Positions 51,157 through 59,130 of a DNA stretch of 64,000 nucleotides are shown here, piece by piece. Where the stretch lies: NCBI GenBank assembly GCA_934647945.1, contig CAKUFK010000002.1, positions 1 to 64,000 of the forward strand, in the 5' to 3' direction. Origin of the DNA: an uncultured Eubacteriales bacterium. Its GTDB lineage: Bacteria > Bacillota > Clostridia > Oscillospirales > Acutalibacteraceae. Position 1 is the first letter of the stretch. Every line of letters starts with the position of its first letter. Both the position numbers and the translations under genes were made by a program. The notes below the pieces were generated by a model. That model saw only the letters and a program-made list of their open reading frames with translations. It did no database searches and was not told where the DNA came from.

Positions 51157-51831
51157 TTAAACGATGTCCCGGACGAGCTCCACCCCTCCGCTTTGCATGG
51201 TCATCAGTGAAAGCACGCCGAGCAGATCGGCGGGATGGCCGTCCGCGTCGAAGGTGTCCACCAGGGAAAGGGGGACGATGACCCGCAGGGGGAGGTTGCG
51301 CGTGTTGTGCCACGCCTTGGCGGCAACGGCAAACTGCTGGATGCAGATGTCGGTGCAATCGCCGGCCACGAGGTAGGTATCGATCCCCGGCGCGCTTCTC
51401 CTCCAGGAATCGAAGGCGGGTTCGAGCAGGCCGTTGGTGGAATTTTTCTCAATGAGGGTATACGGGCCGGCGGCCGCCTCGATCTCCCGGCAGAGCCGGG
51501 CCTCGCTGGTTCCCCGCAGGCAGTGGGAGGGGTAGCTCCCGAGCTCCAGGCTGTCGGGTGTGTGGCAGTCCGCGAGGACCACGATTTCCATGCCCGCGGC
51601 GGCACAGCGGGCCGTCAGGGCAGCGGCGCCGGGGAGCAGGGCTTCGACCCTGGGGCTTGCCAGGGCCCCCTCCCGGGCGAATCCCTCCACCAGGTCGACC
51701 AGGATCAGCGCCGTGCGTCCCGCCACCAGCTCTGAGAGCGGGAGGGAGGGGAGAGTGGCCAGCAGGTCGAGGGAACAGGAGAGGTAGTCCCGCCCCTGCT
51801 CGAGCAACGTGTTTTTGTCCGGAATCCGCAT
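51157..51831 (-). CDS. pncA: Nicotinamidase / isochorismatase-family hydrolase
   Basis: 224 residues. The catalytic triad positions of nicotinamidases are present: Asp in ALILVDLVEGF near residue 46, Lys in LIEKNSTNG near 127 and Cys in VAGDCTDICIQQF near 160, with a candidate metal Asp/His in LADCHTPDS near 88. It deamidates nicotinamide to nicotinate for the downstream PncB. The ATG at 51831 has the better ribosome-site spacing than a GTG at 51840. Specificity is inferred from the operon partner. Confidence 0.85.
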   Translation of the reverse strand: MRIPDKNTLLEQGRDYLSCSLDLLATLPSLPLSELVAGRTALILVDLVEGFAREGALASPRVEALLPGAAALTARCAAAGMEIVVLADCHTPDSLELGSYPSHCLRGTSEARLCREIEAAAGPYTLIEKNSTNGLLEPAFDSWRRSAPGIDTYLVAGDCTDICIQQFAVAAKAWHNTRNLPLRVIVPLSLVDTFDADGHPADLLGVLSLMTMQSGGVELVRDIV

Positions 51832-51861
51832 GATGAACACCCTTCCTTTCCAATCGCGTAG

Positions 51862-52404
51862 TTATCCCATATGGCTCGCGTAGCGTTCACGATAGGCGCC
51901 GATGCAGTGGGTGATGATCTCGAGCGCGGCGTCCCGGCCGAGAGCCTCCTTGACCACCGTGCTCTTGCCTTCGAGGGACTTGTAAACCGAGAAGAAATGC
52001 TGAATTTCATTGAAGGTATGGGCCGGCAGCTCTCCAATGTCCCGATATCCCGACAGGGAGGGGTCACGGAAGGGCACGGCGATAATTTTTTCGTCGATCG
52101 AAGCCTCGTCCACCATTTTAATGACCCCGATGGGAAAGCACTGCACGAGGGTTAGGGGGACGATGGACTCCTGGCACATCACCAGCACGTCGAGCGGGTC
52201 GCCGTCTTCGGCGTAGGTACGAGGGATGAATCCGTAATTGGCCGGATAGTGGGTGGCGGTGTAAAGCACCCGGTCCAGCCGGAGCAGACCGGTTTCCTTG
52301 TCGAGCTCGTATTTGTTTTTCCCGCCCTTGGGAATTTCGATGACAGCAGTGAAATCGTCGGGCCGGATCCATTTTTCGTCGATATCATGCCAGATGTTCT
52401 TCAC
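51862..52404 (-). CDS. ppa: Inorganic pyrophosphatase (family I)
   Basis: 180 residues. Hydrolyses pyrophosphate. Signatures: EIPKGGKNKYELDKETG, HYPANYGFIPRTYAEDGDPLDVLV with the metal-binding Asp triad, and DPSLSGYRDIGELP. The start is taken as the GTG at 52404: AGGAGG lies 9 nt upstream, and KNIWHDID is the family N-terminus. An in-frame ATG at 52443 would add 13 residues but has a weak ribosome site. Confidence 0.92.
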   Translation of the reverse strand: MKNIWHDIDEKWIRPDDFTAVIEIPKGGKNKYELDKETGLLRLDRVLYTATHYPANYGFIPRTYAEDGDPLDVLVMCQESIVPLTLVQCFPIGVIKMVDEASIDEKIIAVPFRDPSLSGYRDIGELPAHTFNEIQHFFSVYKSLEGKSTVVKEALGRDAALEIITHCIGAYRERYASHMG

Positions 52405-52484
52405 TTCGGCAAGCCTCCTGTTCCATGCTTTAGGATGGATCATCCTGCCCCGAAAATACGCGGCGGCGGGAATCGTCCGTGGGA

Positions 52485-52518
52485 TAAAGAAAAGAGCTGC
52501 GCCGGTGGGCACAGCTCT
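52485..52518 (-). terminator. Terminator after rpmB
   Basis: On the minus strand AGAGCTG-n12-CAGCTCT followed by TTTTCTTT, starting 17 nt past the rpmB stop. Confidence 0.65.
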
Positions 52519-52534
52519 CGGGTGTACGATGTCC

Positions 52535-52723
52535 TCAGACGGCGCGGGTAACCTTGCCGGAACGCAGGCAACGGGTGCAGGCGTAGATCCGTTTGGGGGA
52601 ACCGGCCACCATCGCCTTGACGCGCTTGATATTGGGCTTCCAGGCACGGTTGGAGCGGCGATGGGAATGGGAAACCTGAATGCCGAACGTCACGCTCTTA
52701 CCGCAAATATCGCATTTTGCCAA
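52535..52723 (-). CDS. rpmB: 50S ribosomal protein L28
   Basis: 62 residues of the bacterial L28 family: AKCDICGKSVTFG, VSHSHRRSNRAWKPNI and the second zinc pair CTRCLRSGKVTR. CxxC/CxxC marks it as the zinc-binding (C+) form. It starts at a TTG preceded by a perfect AAGGAGGTG; the longer ATG frame at 52747 would run through that ribosome site. Confidence 0.96.
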   Translation of the reverse strand: MAKCDICGKSVTFGIQVSHSHRRSNRAWKPNIKRVKAMVAGSPKRIYACTRCLRSGKVTRAV

Positions 52724-52792
52724 CTTCTGCACCTCCTTGTGGGCCAATGAGAGGATGAGGGCAACCCTAACCCTCCAAAAAGCAACGGATAT

Positions 52793-52821
52793 ATATTAGC
52801 AGATATCCCGCCCAAAAGCAA
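52793..52821 (-). promoter_or_regulatory. Promoter of rpmB
   Basis: Minus strand TTGCTT (52816-52821), 17-nt spacer, TAATAT (52793-52798). Confidence 0.55.
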
Positions 52822-52879
52822 GTTTTTTTTTCGAGTTGTTAAAAAAAGTTGAATTCTGCTCCTCCCGGAGGGTTTGTCC

Positions 52880-52908
52880 TTGTATTTCCCTTTCGTTTCC
52901 AGTATAAT
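52880..52908 (+). promoter_or_regulatory. Promoter of the M50-scpA-scpB unit
   Basis: TTGTAT (52880-52885), 17-nt spacer, TATAAT (52903-52908), 49 nt before the M50 protease start. Confidence 0.6.
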
Positions 52909-52957
52909 ATTCCAAGTATACATTTTGAGCTTGCTGAACTGAGGAAGGATTGCGCTT

Positions 52958-53641
52958 ATGCTGATTACACTGTTGAGCTACAGGGAAAGCCTGTCGTTTG
53001 AGGATATCGTATTCATGCTGCTGGGCTATGCGGTGGTCATCTTTGTCGCCCTGCCGTTTCATGAAATGGCACACGCCTTCGCCGCCGACCGGCTGGGGGA
53101 TCATACGGCCAAGTGGAACGGCCGGCTGACCATGAATCCGCTCAAACACCTCGACGTGCTGGGAACGGTGATGATTTGCCTGTGCGGTTTCGGCTATGCC
53201 AAGCCGGTCCCCGTCAATCCCTATAATTTTAAACATCCGAAACGGGATATGGCTCTTACAGCGCTGGCCGGGCCGCTCTCCAACCTGCTGATGGCGGCGC
53301 TGTCCCTTGCGATCTTCCGTGTTCTCTATACCTTTGTGGATTCCATCTGGTTTTTGAACATGGCGGCGCGGGTGCTGATAAGCACCTTCGCGTCCATCAA
53401 CATCGGCCTGGCGGTGTTCAACCTGCTGCCTATCCCGCCCCTGGACGGATCCCGGATCTTCGGGTACTTCCTGCCCGACAAGTGGATGTACACCATGGAG
53501 CGCTATTCCCAGTATATCACCCTCATCATCATGGCCCTGCTGCTGACCGGGGTCCTGGATATTCCCCTGAGCTTTTTACGAAACCTCATTATGCGGTTTT
53601 TGTGCCTGATCTTCGGCTTGCGAGGTATCGTCATTATTTGA
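52958..53641 (+). CDS. Site-2 protease family (M50) membrane metalloprotease
   Basis: 227 residues with about five transmembrane helices. Zinc motif HEMAH at about residue 37 and the second ligand region LLPIPPLDGSRIFGYFLP near 155; GRLTMNPLKHLDVLG near 58 is typical of the short YwhC/SpoIVFB-related subgroup. It cleaves substrates inside the membrane; substrate unknown. First of a run with scpA and scpB, an arrangement often seen in Clostridia. Confidence 0.92.
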   Translation: MLITLLSYRESLSFEDIVFMLLGYAVVIFVALPFHEMAHAFAADRLGDHTAKWNGRLTMNPLKHLDVLGTVMICLCGFGYAKPVPVNPYNFKHPKRDMALTALAGPLSNLLMAALSLAIFRVLYTFVDSIWFLNMAARVLISTFASINIGLAVFNLLPIPPLDGSRIFGYFLPDKWMYTMERYSQYITLIIMALLLTGVLDIPLSFLRNLIMRFLCLIFGLRGIVII

Positions 53642-53663
53642 GTGAAGCTTAGGATGTGTAAGC

Positions 53664-54392
53664 ATGGAGGCCATCTCCTATAAGCTGCCGGATTTCGAGG
53701 GGCCGCTCGACCTGCTTCTCTTTCTGGTGCAAAAAAACAAACTGAACATTCTGGACATCCCCATCCACGAGGTGCTCGACCAGTATATGGAGGCCATCCG
53801 GCGGATGCAGGAGGCGGACCTGGATGTGGCGACCGAATTTCTGGAAATGGCGGCGCGGCTGGTGCAGATCAAATCCTCGATGCTGCTGCCGCGGCACGAG
53901 GAGGCCGAGGCGTTGCGCCAGGAGCTGGTCGGCGAGCTGATCGAATATCAGCTCTGCCAGGAGGCGGCCGGCCGGCTGGCTCGCCTGCATATCGGCGGCG
54001 ACCTCTTCATCCGCGAACCGCAGGAGATTGAACCGGACCGGACCTACCGGCGGCGGCATCCGCCCGAGGCCCTGCTCGATGCCTATCTCGCCGCTGCCGG
54101 CCGCGGCAAACGCCGGCTGCCCCCGCCTGCGCAGGCGTTCAGCGGCATCGTTTCCCGTAAGATCGTGTCGGTAGCGGCCAAGATTTTCGGGGTCATGCGC
54201 CGCCTGGCCCGCAAAAAGGCGGTGGCGTACGACGATCTGTTCGCCGGCGCCCGTTCCAAATCCGAGCTCGTTGCCACCTTTCTGGCGGTGCTCGAGCTGG
54301 TCAAAGGCAAGCGCATCCGGGTTGATGGGGACGGGGCCGGCACAACCGTCCGGCTGATTCGGGATCGGGAGGGGAAAAGCGGTGGAGATTAA
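53664..54392 (+). CDS. scpA: Segregation and condensation protein A
   Basis: 242-residue kleisin of the SMC-ScpAB condensin. N-terminal domain DFEGPLDLLLFLVQKNKLNI and DIPIHEVLDQYM, followed by FLEMAARLVQIKSSMLLP. The C-terminal winged helix (SKSELVATFLAVLELVKGKR) contacts the SMC head. It overlaps the scpB start by 11 nt. Confidence 0.95.
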   Translation: MEAISYKLPDFEGPLDLLLFLVQKNKLNILDIPIHEVLDQYMEAIRRMQEADLDVATEFLEMAARLVQIKSSMLLPRHEEAEALRQELVGELIEYQLCQEAAGRLARLHIGGDLFIREPQEIEPDRTYRRRHPPEALLDAYLAAAGRGKRRLPPPAQAFSGIVSRKIVSVAAKIFGVMRRLARKKAVAYDDLFAGARSKSELVATFLAVLELVKGKRIRVDGDGAGTTVRLIRDREGKSGGD

Positions 54393-54966
54393 ACAATATC
54401 AGGCCGCGATGGAAGCGGTGCTGTTCGCCAGTGGAGAGCCGGTGGCGTCCGGGCGGCTGGCGGAGGTGCTGGAGCTCGACGAGGAGACCGCGGTCCGGCT
54501 GGCGGAGGATTTGATGCAGGACATCAATACCCGTGGCGGGGGGCTGCGGATGCTGCGCCTCGACGACCGGTATCAGCTCTGTACGAACGCCGATTATGCG
54601 GGATATGTCCGGAAGGCCCTCGAAATCCGGCGGAATACCCCGCTGTCCCAGGCGGCCATGGAGGTGCTGGCTATCGTCGCCTACAACCAGCCGGTCACCC
54701 GCGCCTTTATCGAACAGGTTCGCGGTGTCGATTGCGGCGCGGTGGTACAGGGGTTGGTGCAGAAAAGCCTGATCGAGGAAAAGGGGCGGCTTGAGCTGCC
54801 CGGACGTCCGCTTCTGTATGGGACCACGGCGGATTTCCTGCGCTCCTTCGGCCTTAATTCCCTGGAGGGGCTGCCGCCCCTGCCGCAAAAAGAGGAAGAA
54901 AATGCGGCGATGGAGGAAACGACGCTGGACGACGTGATTGAACAGACCGAAACGGTGGAAGACTGA
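54382..54966 (+). CDS. scpB: Segregation and condensation protein B
   Basis: 194 residues, two winged helices. MEAVLFASGEPVASGRLAEV at the N-terminus and LSQAAMEVLAIVAYNQPVTR with the RGVDCGAVVQGLVQKSLI signature in the second domain, as in all ScpB proteins. It dimerises and binds ScpA. GTG start inside the end of scpA. Confidence 0.95.
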   Translation: MEIKQYQAAMEAVLFASGEPVASGRLAEVLELDEETAVRLAEDLMQDINTRGGGLRMLRLDDRYQLCTNADYAGYVRKALEIRRNTPLSQAAMEVLAIVAYNQPVTRAFIEQVRGVDCGAVVQGLVQKSLIEEKGRLELPGRPLLYGTTADFLRSFGLNSLEGLPPLPQKEEENAAMEETTLDDVIEQTETVED

Positions 54967-55010
54967 TACTAGACCCATTTCCACATCCTCGGCGAAGGGA
55001 GGCGTGACCG

Positions 55011-55682
55011 ATGTCGGGCTGGACCATCGTATGGATCGTGCTGCTGTCGCTGCTGGGGCTTCTTGTGCTCCTGCTGGCCGTCCCCATTTATCTGCGCGTC
55101 ACCTTCCACGGGGAGCTGACGGTCCTGGTGCGGGTTTGGGGGATCCCGTTCCGGCTGTATCCGCGCAAGAAGAAGCCGGAAAAGGAGAAGCCCCCCAAGG
55201 CGGAAAAGCCCAAAAAGAGCCGCAAGCAAAAACCGGGAAAGCTGCGGAAAGAATCCATGTCGGTTTCCCAGATGCTCAAGGAGGACGGCGTGGGGGCGGT
55301 GGTTTCCTATTACACCTCCCTGGCCCGGCTGCTGTCGACCGAGGCGAGACGGCTCCTGCGGGCCATCACGGTGGACCATCTGGATATCCGCCTGGTCGTG
55401 GCGTCGGGGGACGCGGCCGAGACCGCGCAAAACTATGGCCGCGTCTGCGCGCTGATTTTCCCGGCCGAGGCGCTGGTGGAAAGCGAGATCCGGGTCCGGC
55501 GGCGCAAGGTCCGGGTGATGCCGGATTTCCTGGCGTCGAAAGGGGAGGCGGATCTCGATATCCGGCTCCATGCCGTGCCCGCGCGGATTACCTGGAGCTT
55601 TTTCCGGCTGCTCTTTTCGTTTATTTTTCATCAAAACACACCGGCAGGATCAAATGTTAAGGAGGCAGGAAGTCATGGATAA
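55011..55682 (+). CDS. DUF2953 domain membrane-anchored protein
   Basis: 223 residues. One N-terminal transmembrane helix (IVWIVLLSLLGLLVLLLAV), a basic Lys/Pro-rich linker (about 50-80) and a soluble domain with DHLDIRLVVASGDAAETAQN typical of DUF2953 (YtfI-like) proteins. In Bacillus and Clostridia this gene stands directly before ytfJ, as here (8-nt overlap). Probably linked to sporulation; role unknown. Confidence 0.85.
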   Translation: MSGWTIVWIVLLSLLGLLVLLLAVPIYLRVTFHGELTVLVRVWGIPFRLYPRKKKPEKEKPPKAEKPKKSRKQKPGKLRKESMSVSQMLKEDGVGAVVSYYTSLARLLSTEARRLLRAITVDHLDIRLVVASGDAAETAQNYGRVCALIFPAEALVESEIRVRRRKVRVMPDFLASKGEADLDIRLHAVPARITWSFFRLLFSFIFHQNTPAGSNVKEAGSHG

Positions 55683-56118
55683 GGAAACTAAAGTGGAAAA
55701 CCTGATGGGGGTGTCCATCGACAAGATCAAGCAGATGGTGGATGTGAGCACGGTGGTGGGGGATCCGATTCCCCTGTCCGGCGGCACCACCCTGATCCCC
55801 GTGTCCAAGGTGTCCTACGGCTTCGCGTCAGGCGGTTCCGACCTTCCGACAAAAGGGGAAAAGGATCTCTTCGGCGGCGGCGGCGGTGCCGGAATCAACA
55901 TTACCCCTATCGCGTTCATCGCCGTTTCAAACGGTGACGTCCGGGTGCTGCCGCTGGTCTCCAGCCCAGATTCCAACAGCCAGATCGTCAATCTAGTCCC
56001 CGAACTCGTGAACAAGGTCTCCGACCTCTTCAAAAAGAAAAAGGAGAAAACCGAGGTGACCACGGTGGAGGCCGACAAGGATTCCGCCACCGTTACGGTC
56101 ACCCAGACCGAAAGCTGA
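55675..56118 (+). CDS. ytfJ: GerW family sporulation protein YtfJ
   Basis: 147 residues: LMGVSIDKIKQMVDVSTVVG, GDPI-x-L-x-GGTTLIPVSKVSYGF, a Gly-rich loop (FGGGGGAG) and NITPIAFIAVSNGDVRVLPL define the YtfJ/GerW family, made in the forespore and needed for normal germination. It marks the organism as a spore former. The start at 55675 follows AAGGAGGC and lies inside the end of the DUF2953 gene. Confidence 0.93.
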   Translation: MDKETKVENLMGVSIDKIKQMVDVSTVVGDPIPLSGGTTLIPVSKVSYGFASGGSDLPTKGEKDLFGGGGGAGINITPIAFIAVSNGDVRVLPLVSSPDSNSQIVNLVPELVNKVSDLFKKKKEKTEVTTVEADKDSATVTVTQTES

Positions 56119-56188
56119 GGAATCGAACATCTTTTTTCGCCCGCCGGCATACAGTTTCATGAGTAAGAAAACAGGCGGGTGATGCAGA

Positions 56189-57343
56189 TTGTGGAAAATC
56201 GGGCACAAAATCACGGTCATGCTGGCGGTGTGCGGATTGCTGGCGGCCGGGACGCCCTACGGCTTTGAGGCTGCGGCGGAACCTTCGTCGGTATCCGCGC
56301 AGTCGGCGGTCCTGTACGAGCCGTCCTCCGGACGGGTGCTGTTTCAAAAGGACGCGCACACTCCCCGGCCCATGGCCAGCACAACCAAGCTGATGACCGC
56401 GCTGATTGCGGCCGAGGCGGTCCCGTTCGACCGGGATGTCAAGATAACGGAAGAGGCCGTGCGGGTGGAGGGCTCATCCATGGGCCTGCGGGCCGGAGAC
56501 TGGATCTCGATGGGGGACCTGGTCACCGGCCTGCTGCTCGAATCGGGCAACGACGCGGCAAATGCGATCGCCCTGACGGTCGCGGGCTCCCTGCCGGCTT
56601 TCGCGGAGATCATGAACCGCAAAGCGAAGGAACTGGGTATGATGGATTCCTATTTCGTGTCCCCTTCGGGGCTCGACGGCGATGGCCATTCCTCCTCCGC
56701 GTATGATATGGCCCTGCTCGGCGCGGAGGTGCTGCGTCATCCGGAGCTCGCCGAGATCTGCGCGACGAAAACGGCCCGGATCCATCTGGGGGATCCCAAA
56801 CATGAGGCGACGATGAGCAACCACAACCGGCTGCTTTCGCTGTATCCTTACGCCATCGGGATGAAGACGGGCTTCACGACCAAGGCGGGGCGCTGCCTGG
56901 TCTCCGCCGCCCGGAAGGACGGCGTGACCCTGGTCGCCGTGACCCTGAAAGCCCCGGACGACTGGAATGACCATATCGCCCTGTACGATTATGGTTTTTC
57001 GCTGACCCTGTCCTGCCCCTTGCCCAAACCCGAATTGTCCCCGCTTCCTGTCGCGGGCGGTACGGAATCGGCAGTCCCCCTTTCGATGGAGGCCCCTCCG
57101 AGCCTGTCCTTGCTCAAGGAGGAGGCCGAGCGCCTCTCTTTTTCGATCGAACTGCCGCGTTTTCTGGCCGCACCCGTTGCTGAGGGGGAAACGGTGGGGG
57201 TCGTCCGGTATTCGGTGGACGGGCGGGATCTGTGCGTGATGCCGGTCACGGCCGCGCAGGCTGTCGAGGCCAGGCCGGTCGCGGGGTATGGAGAAAGGGT
57301 GTACCGCCTGTTTCGGGCGTTGCTCTGCGCGTTTTTGTTATAG
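56189..57343 (+). CDS. D-alanyl-D-alanine carboxypeptidase (DacF/DacB type)
   Basis: 384 residues. A signal peptide (about 1-30, HKITVMLAVCGLLAAG) is followed by a penicillin-binding S11 domain with all three motifs: STTK near residue 65, SGN (LLESGNDAAN) near 120 and KTG (IGMKTGFTT) near 228. The C-terminal part (about 290-384) is a PBP5-C-like domain ending in a hydrophobic segment. It trims peptidoglycan stem peptides. The position after ytfJ suggests the sporulation-linked DacF. The TTG at 56189 is the probable start. Confidence 0.9.
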   Translation: MWKIGHKITVMLAVCGLLAAGTPYGFEAAAEPSSVSAQSAVLYEPSSGRVLFQKDAHTPRPMASTTKLMTALIAAEAVPFDRDVKITEEAVRVEGSSMGLRAGDWISMGDLVTGLLLESGNDAANAIALTVAGSLPAFAEIMNRKAKELGMMDSYFVSPSGLDGDGHSSSAYDMALLGAEVLRHPELAEICATKTARIHLGDPKHEATMSNHNRLLSLYPYAIGMKTGFTTKAGRCLVSAARKDGVTLVAVTLKAPDDWNDHIALYDYGFSLTLSCPLPKPELSPLPVAGGTESAVPLSMEAPPSLSLLKEEAERLSFSIELPRFLAAPVAEGETVGVVRYSVDGRDLCVMPVTAAQAVEARPVAGYGERVYRLFRALLCAFLL

Positions 57344-57348
57344 AATAG

Positions 57349-57573
57349 AAACCACCCAGACCCCCAGGGGCCTCAGGTCCCTTTCTGCGGTGACCCCGTC
57401 CCCGCCGGCTTTTCTCAAAAGAAAGCCGGCCGGCAATCTGGGGTTCCAAGGGGGTGATTCCCCCTTGGCGCTTCTTTGCATCCTTTCTCCGCGCGGAGAA
57501 AGGATGTGGCCGCGCAGGGGGATATCCTTTTGGTGGGATGGCGGTCTTTATGCGCGGACATACCGCCGCAAAG
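57349..57573 (-). repeat. Dispersed intergenic repeat, copy B
   Basis: The reverse complement carries the same ordered blocks as copy A: CGGCGGTATGTCCGCGCATA, CTGCGCGGCCACAT, palindrome CCTTTCTCCGC/GCGGAGAAAGG, GCAAAGAAGCGCC, a G-run/C-run hairpin and the CCGGCTTT/AAAGCCGG stem. In copy A the last stem is CCGATTTTC/GAAAATCGG: both arms changed together. It begins 6 nt after the dacF stop with AAACCACCC. Confidence 0.8.
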
Positions 57574-57583
57574 GTCTGGCCTG

Positions 57584-57717
57584 CGGGCCACCCCCTTTCT
57601 TTACGGAAAGAAAGGAGGCAAAGAACCGTCAGAGGGCTTTGCCCCCTGAATCCCCGGGTGGTTTTGTCGATGTTCTTTTTAGGAACATCGATTCACACCT
57701 CATAGCCCAAACCACCC
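57584..57717 (+). repeat. Dispersed intergenic repeat, partial copy B' (head-to-head with B)
   Basis: Starting at about 57586: GGCCACC, hairpin CCTTTCTT-TACG-GAAAGAAAGG, GCAAAGAACCGTC, AGGGGGC-type run and CCCC, then GGGTGGTTT and the hairpin CGATGTTC/GAACATCG. Same block order as copy A, shorter. Its outer AAACCACCC (57709-57717) repeats the first 9 nt of copy B (57349-57357) directly, so B and B' together look like one inverted-repeat element. Confidence 0.65.
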
Positions 57718-57799
57718 TCCATACAATATAGGATTGCGGCCCCAGGACTTTAGCGGATCAAACTTATACTTGGATCAAAACAGAACGGAGAATCGGGAA

Positions 57800-58615
57800 A
57801 TGGCTTTGACACGGTTGCAGAAATTGCTGTCCGAACGGGGAGTGGCCTCGAGGCGCAAGGCGGAAGACCTCATCGCGCAGGGGAAAGTGCGGGTCAATGG
57901 GCATCCCGCCAAGCTGGGGGACAGTGCGGATCCTTACAGGGACCTCGTCACCGTATCCGGCAAGAAGCTGCCGCCCGCCGAGGCGGGGGTGTATCTGCTG
58001 CTGCACAAGCCACGCGGGGTGGTGACGACGCTCCAGGATGAAAAAGGCCGCCGCTGCGTCGCGGAGTTGGTCCGGAACGTAGGGGTGCGGGTCTTTCCGG
58101 TCGGCCGGCTGGACCGTGACTCCGAGGGGCTCCTGCTGTTGACCAACGACGGGGACTTTGCCAACGCGATGATGCATCCCGCCGCCCATATCCCAAAGAC
58201 CTACCGCGTCACCCTGCGCGCGGACGTGACCCCTGGGCAGATGCAGCAGTTCCGGGAAGGGATGCCTCTCGACGGGCGGATGACCGCTCCGGCGGAATTC
58301 GATATCGTCTCGTATGAACCGGGAGGGGACGGCCGCCCACCTCGGACGGTGGTACAGATCGTCTTATATGAAGGACGCAACCGTCAGATCCGCCGTATGT
58401 GCGAGGAACTTGGGCTGGAGGTAACCCGCCTGCGCCGCATTGCCGTGGGCACGGTGAAGCTGGGGATGCTGCCGGCTGGAAAATGGCGGCATTTGCAGCC
58501 CAAAGAGGTGCGGGAGCTTCTGGAGGCGTCGAAGGTGGAAAAGAAAATCGCTGCTTCCTATATCAAGCAGGGGAGAGAAGGTGCCGCGCGTGCTCACCAT
58601 CACGGCCGCCGATAA
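57800..58615 (+). CDS. rluB: 23S rRNA pseudouridine synthase (RluB family)
   Basis: 271 residues. N-terminal S4 RNA-binding domain (LQKLLSERGVASRRKAEDLI) and RsuA/RluB catalytic core with the active-site Asp in VGRLDRDSEGLLLLTNDG near residue 105; C-terminal LYEGRNRQIRRMCEELG. It isomerises a uridine in 23S rRNA. The ATG at 57800 follows ACGGAGAATCGGG. It overlaps the next gene by 35 nt. Confidence 0.92.
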   Translation: MALTRLQKLLSERGVASRRKAEDLIAQGKVRVNGHPAKLGDSADPYRDLVTVSGKKLPPAEAGVYLLLHKPRGVVTTLQDEKGRRCVAELVRNVGVRVFPVGRLDRDSEGLLLLTNDGDFANAMMHPAAHIPKTYRVTLRADVTPGQMQQFREGMPLDGRMTAPAEFDIVSYEPGGDGRPPRTVVQIVLYEGRNRQIRRMCEELGLEVTRLRRIAVGTVKLGMLPAGKWRHLQPKEVRELLEASKVEKKIAASYIKQGREGAARAHHHGRR

Positions 58616-58961
58616 AGACACATTGGCCCGGCTCGCCGGTCAAAGCGGCATCACCGGCGCTGTATCGGGGTTTGTCGCGCTGGAGCAGGAAGACGAGTGC
58701 GGCTGGCTCCTGACCGGGGCGGCAGAAAACGGTGTACGGCTTTTGAAGGCCGTGGCGCAGGGGGAGGCCGTTCTGGAAGGATTGATCCGGGCGGCCCTTT
58801 TTGCGGCCTACGGCCGTGGCGCCGCGCATGCCTGCTGCCCGGATCCGGGGCTGTTCCCATTGTTGGAGCGCCTTGGGTTTGACCGCCACGGGGGAGAGAT
58901 GCGGGTGTCGCTTCCGGAGTTTTGTCACCGCCCCTGCCGGCATGAGAAAGCGCGTTCATAA
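58581..58961 (+). CDS. Hypothetical 126-residue protein overlapping rluB
   Basis: Begins at a GTG (PRVLTITAADKDTLARLA) preceded by GGGGAGAGAAG. Ala/Leu/Gly-rich, with a C-terminal segment LLERLGFDRHGGEMRVSLPE that looks like the last strand and helix of a GNAT-type acetyltransferase fold. No acetyl-CoA loop seen. The 35-nt overlap with rluB implies translational coupling. Function unknown. Confidence 0.55.
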   Translation: MPRVLTITAADKDTLARLAGQSGITGAVSGFVALEQEDECGWLLTGAAENGVRLLKAVAQGEAVLEGLIRAALFAAYGRGAAHACCPDPGLFPLLERLGFDRHGGEMRVSLPEFCHRPCRHEKARS

Positions 58962-58990
58962 TTTTTTTGCAAAGCTTTCCAATAAAACGG

Positions 58991-59019
58991 TTGTCAACCG
59001 GCGGATTTTGCAGTATAAT
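58991..59019 (+). promoter_or_regulatory. Promoter of the biotin carboxyltransferase operon
   Basis: TTGTCA (58991-58996), 17-nt spacer, TATAAT (59014-59019), about 110 nt before the first ATG (59131). Confidence 0.7.
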
Positions 59020-59130
59020 AAAACCAATTTGTAATATGGGGGAGTATGGGGCCGCTGTTCGGTTCCGTCCTCCTCCGCGCTTCCAGGCACCATTCCATGA
59101 ATTTGCGTGACAACGCTCGGAGGTAAGAAG

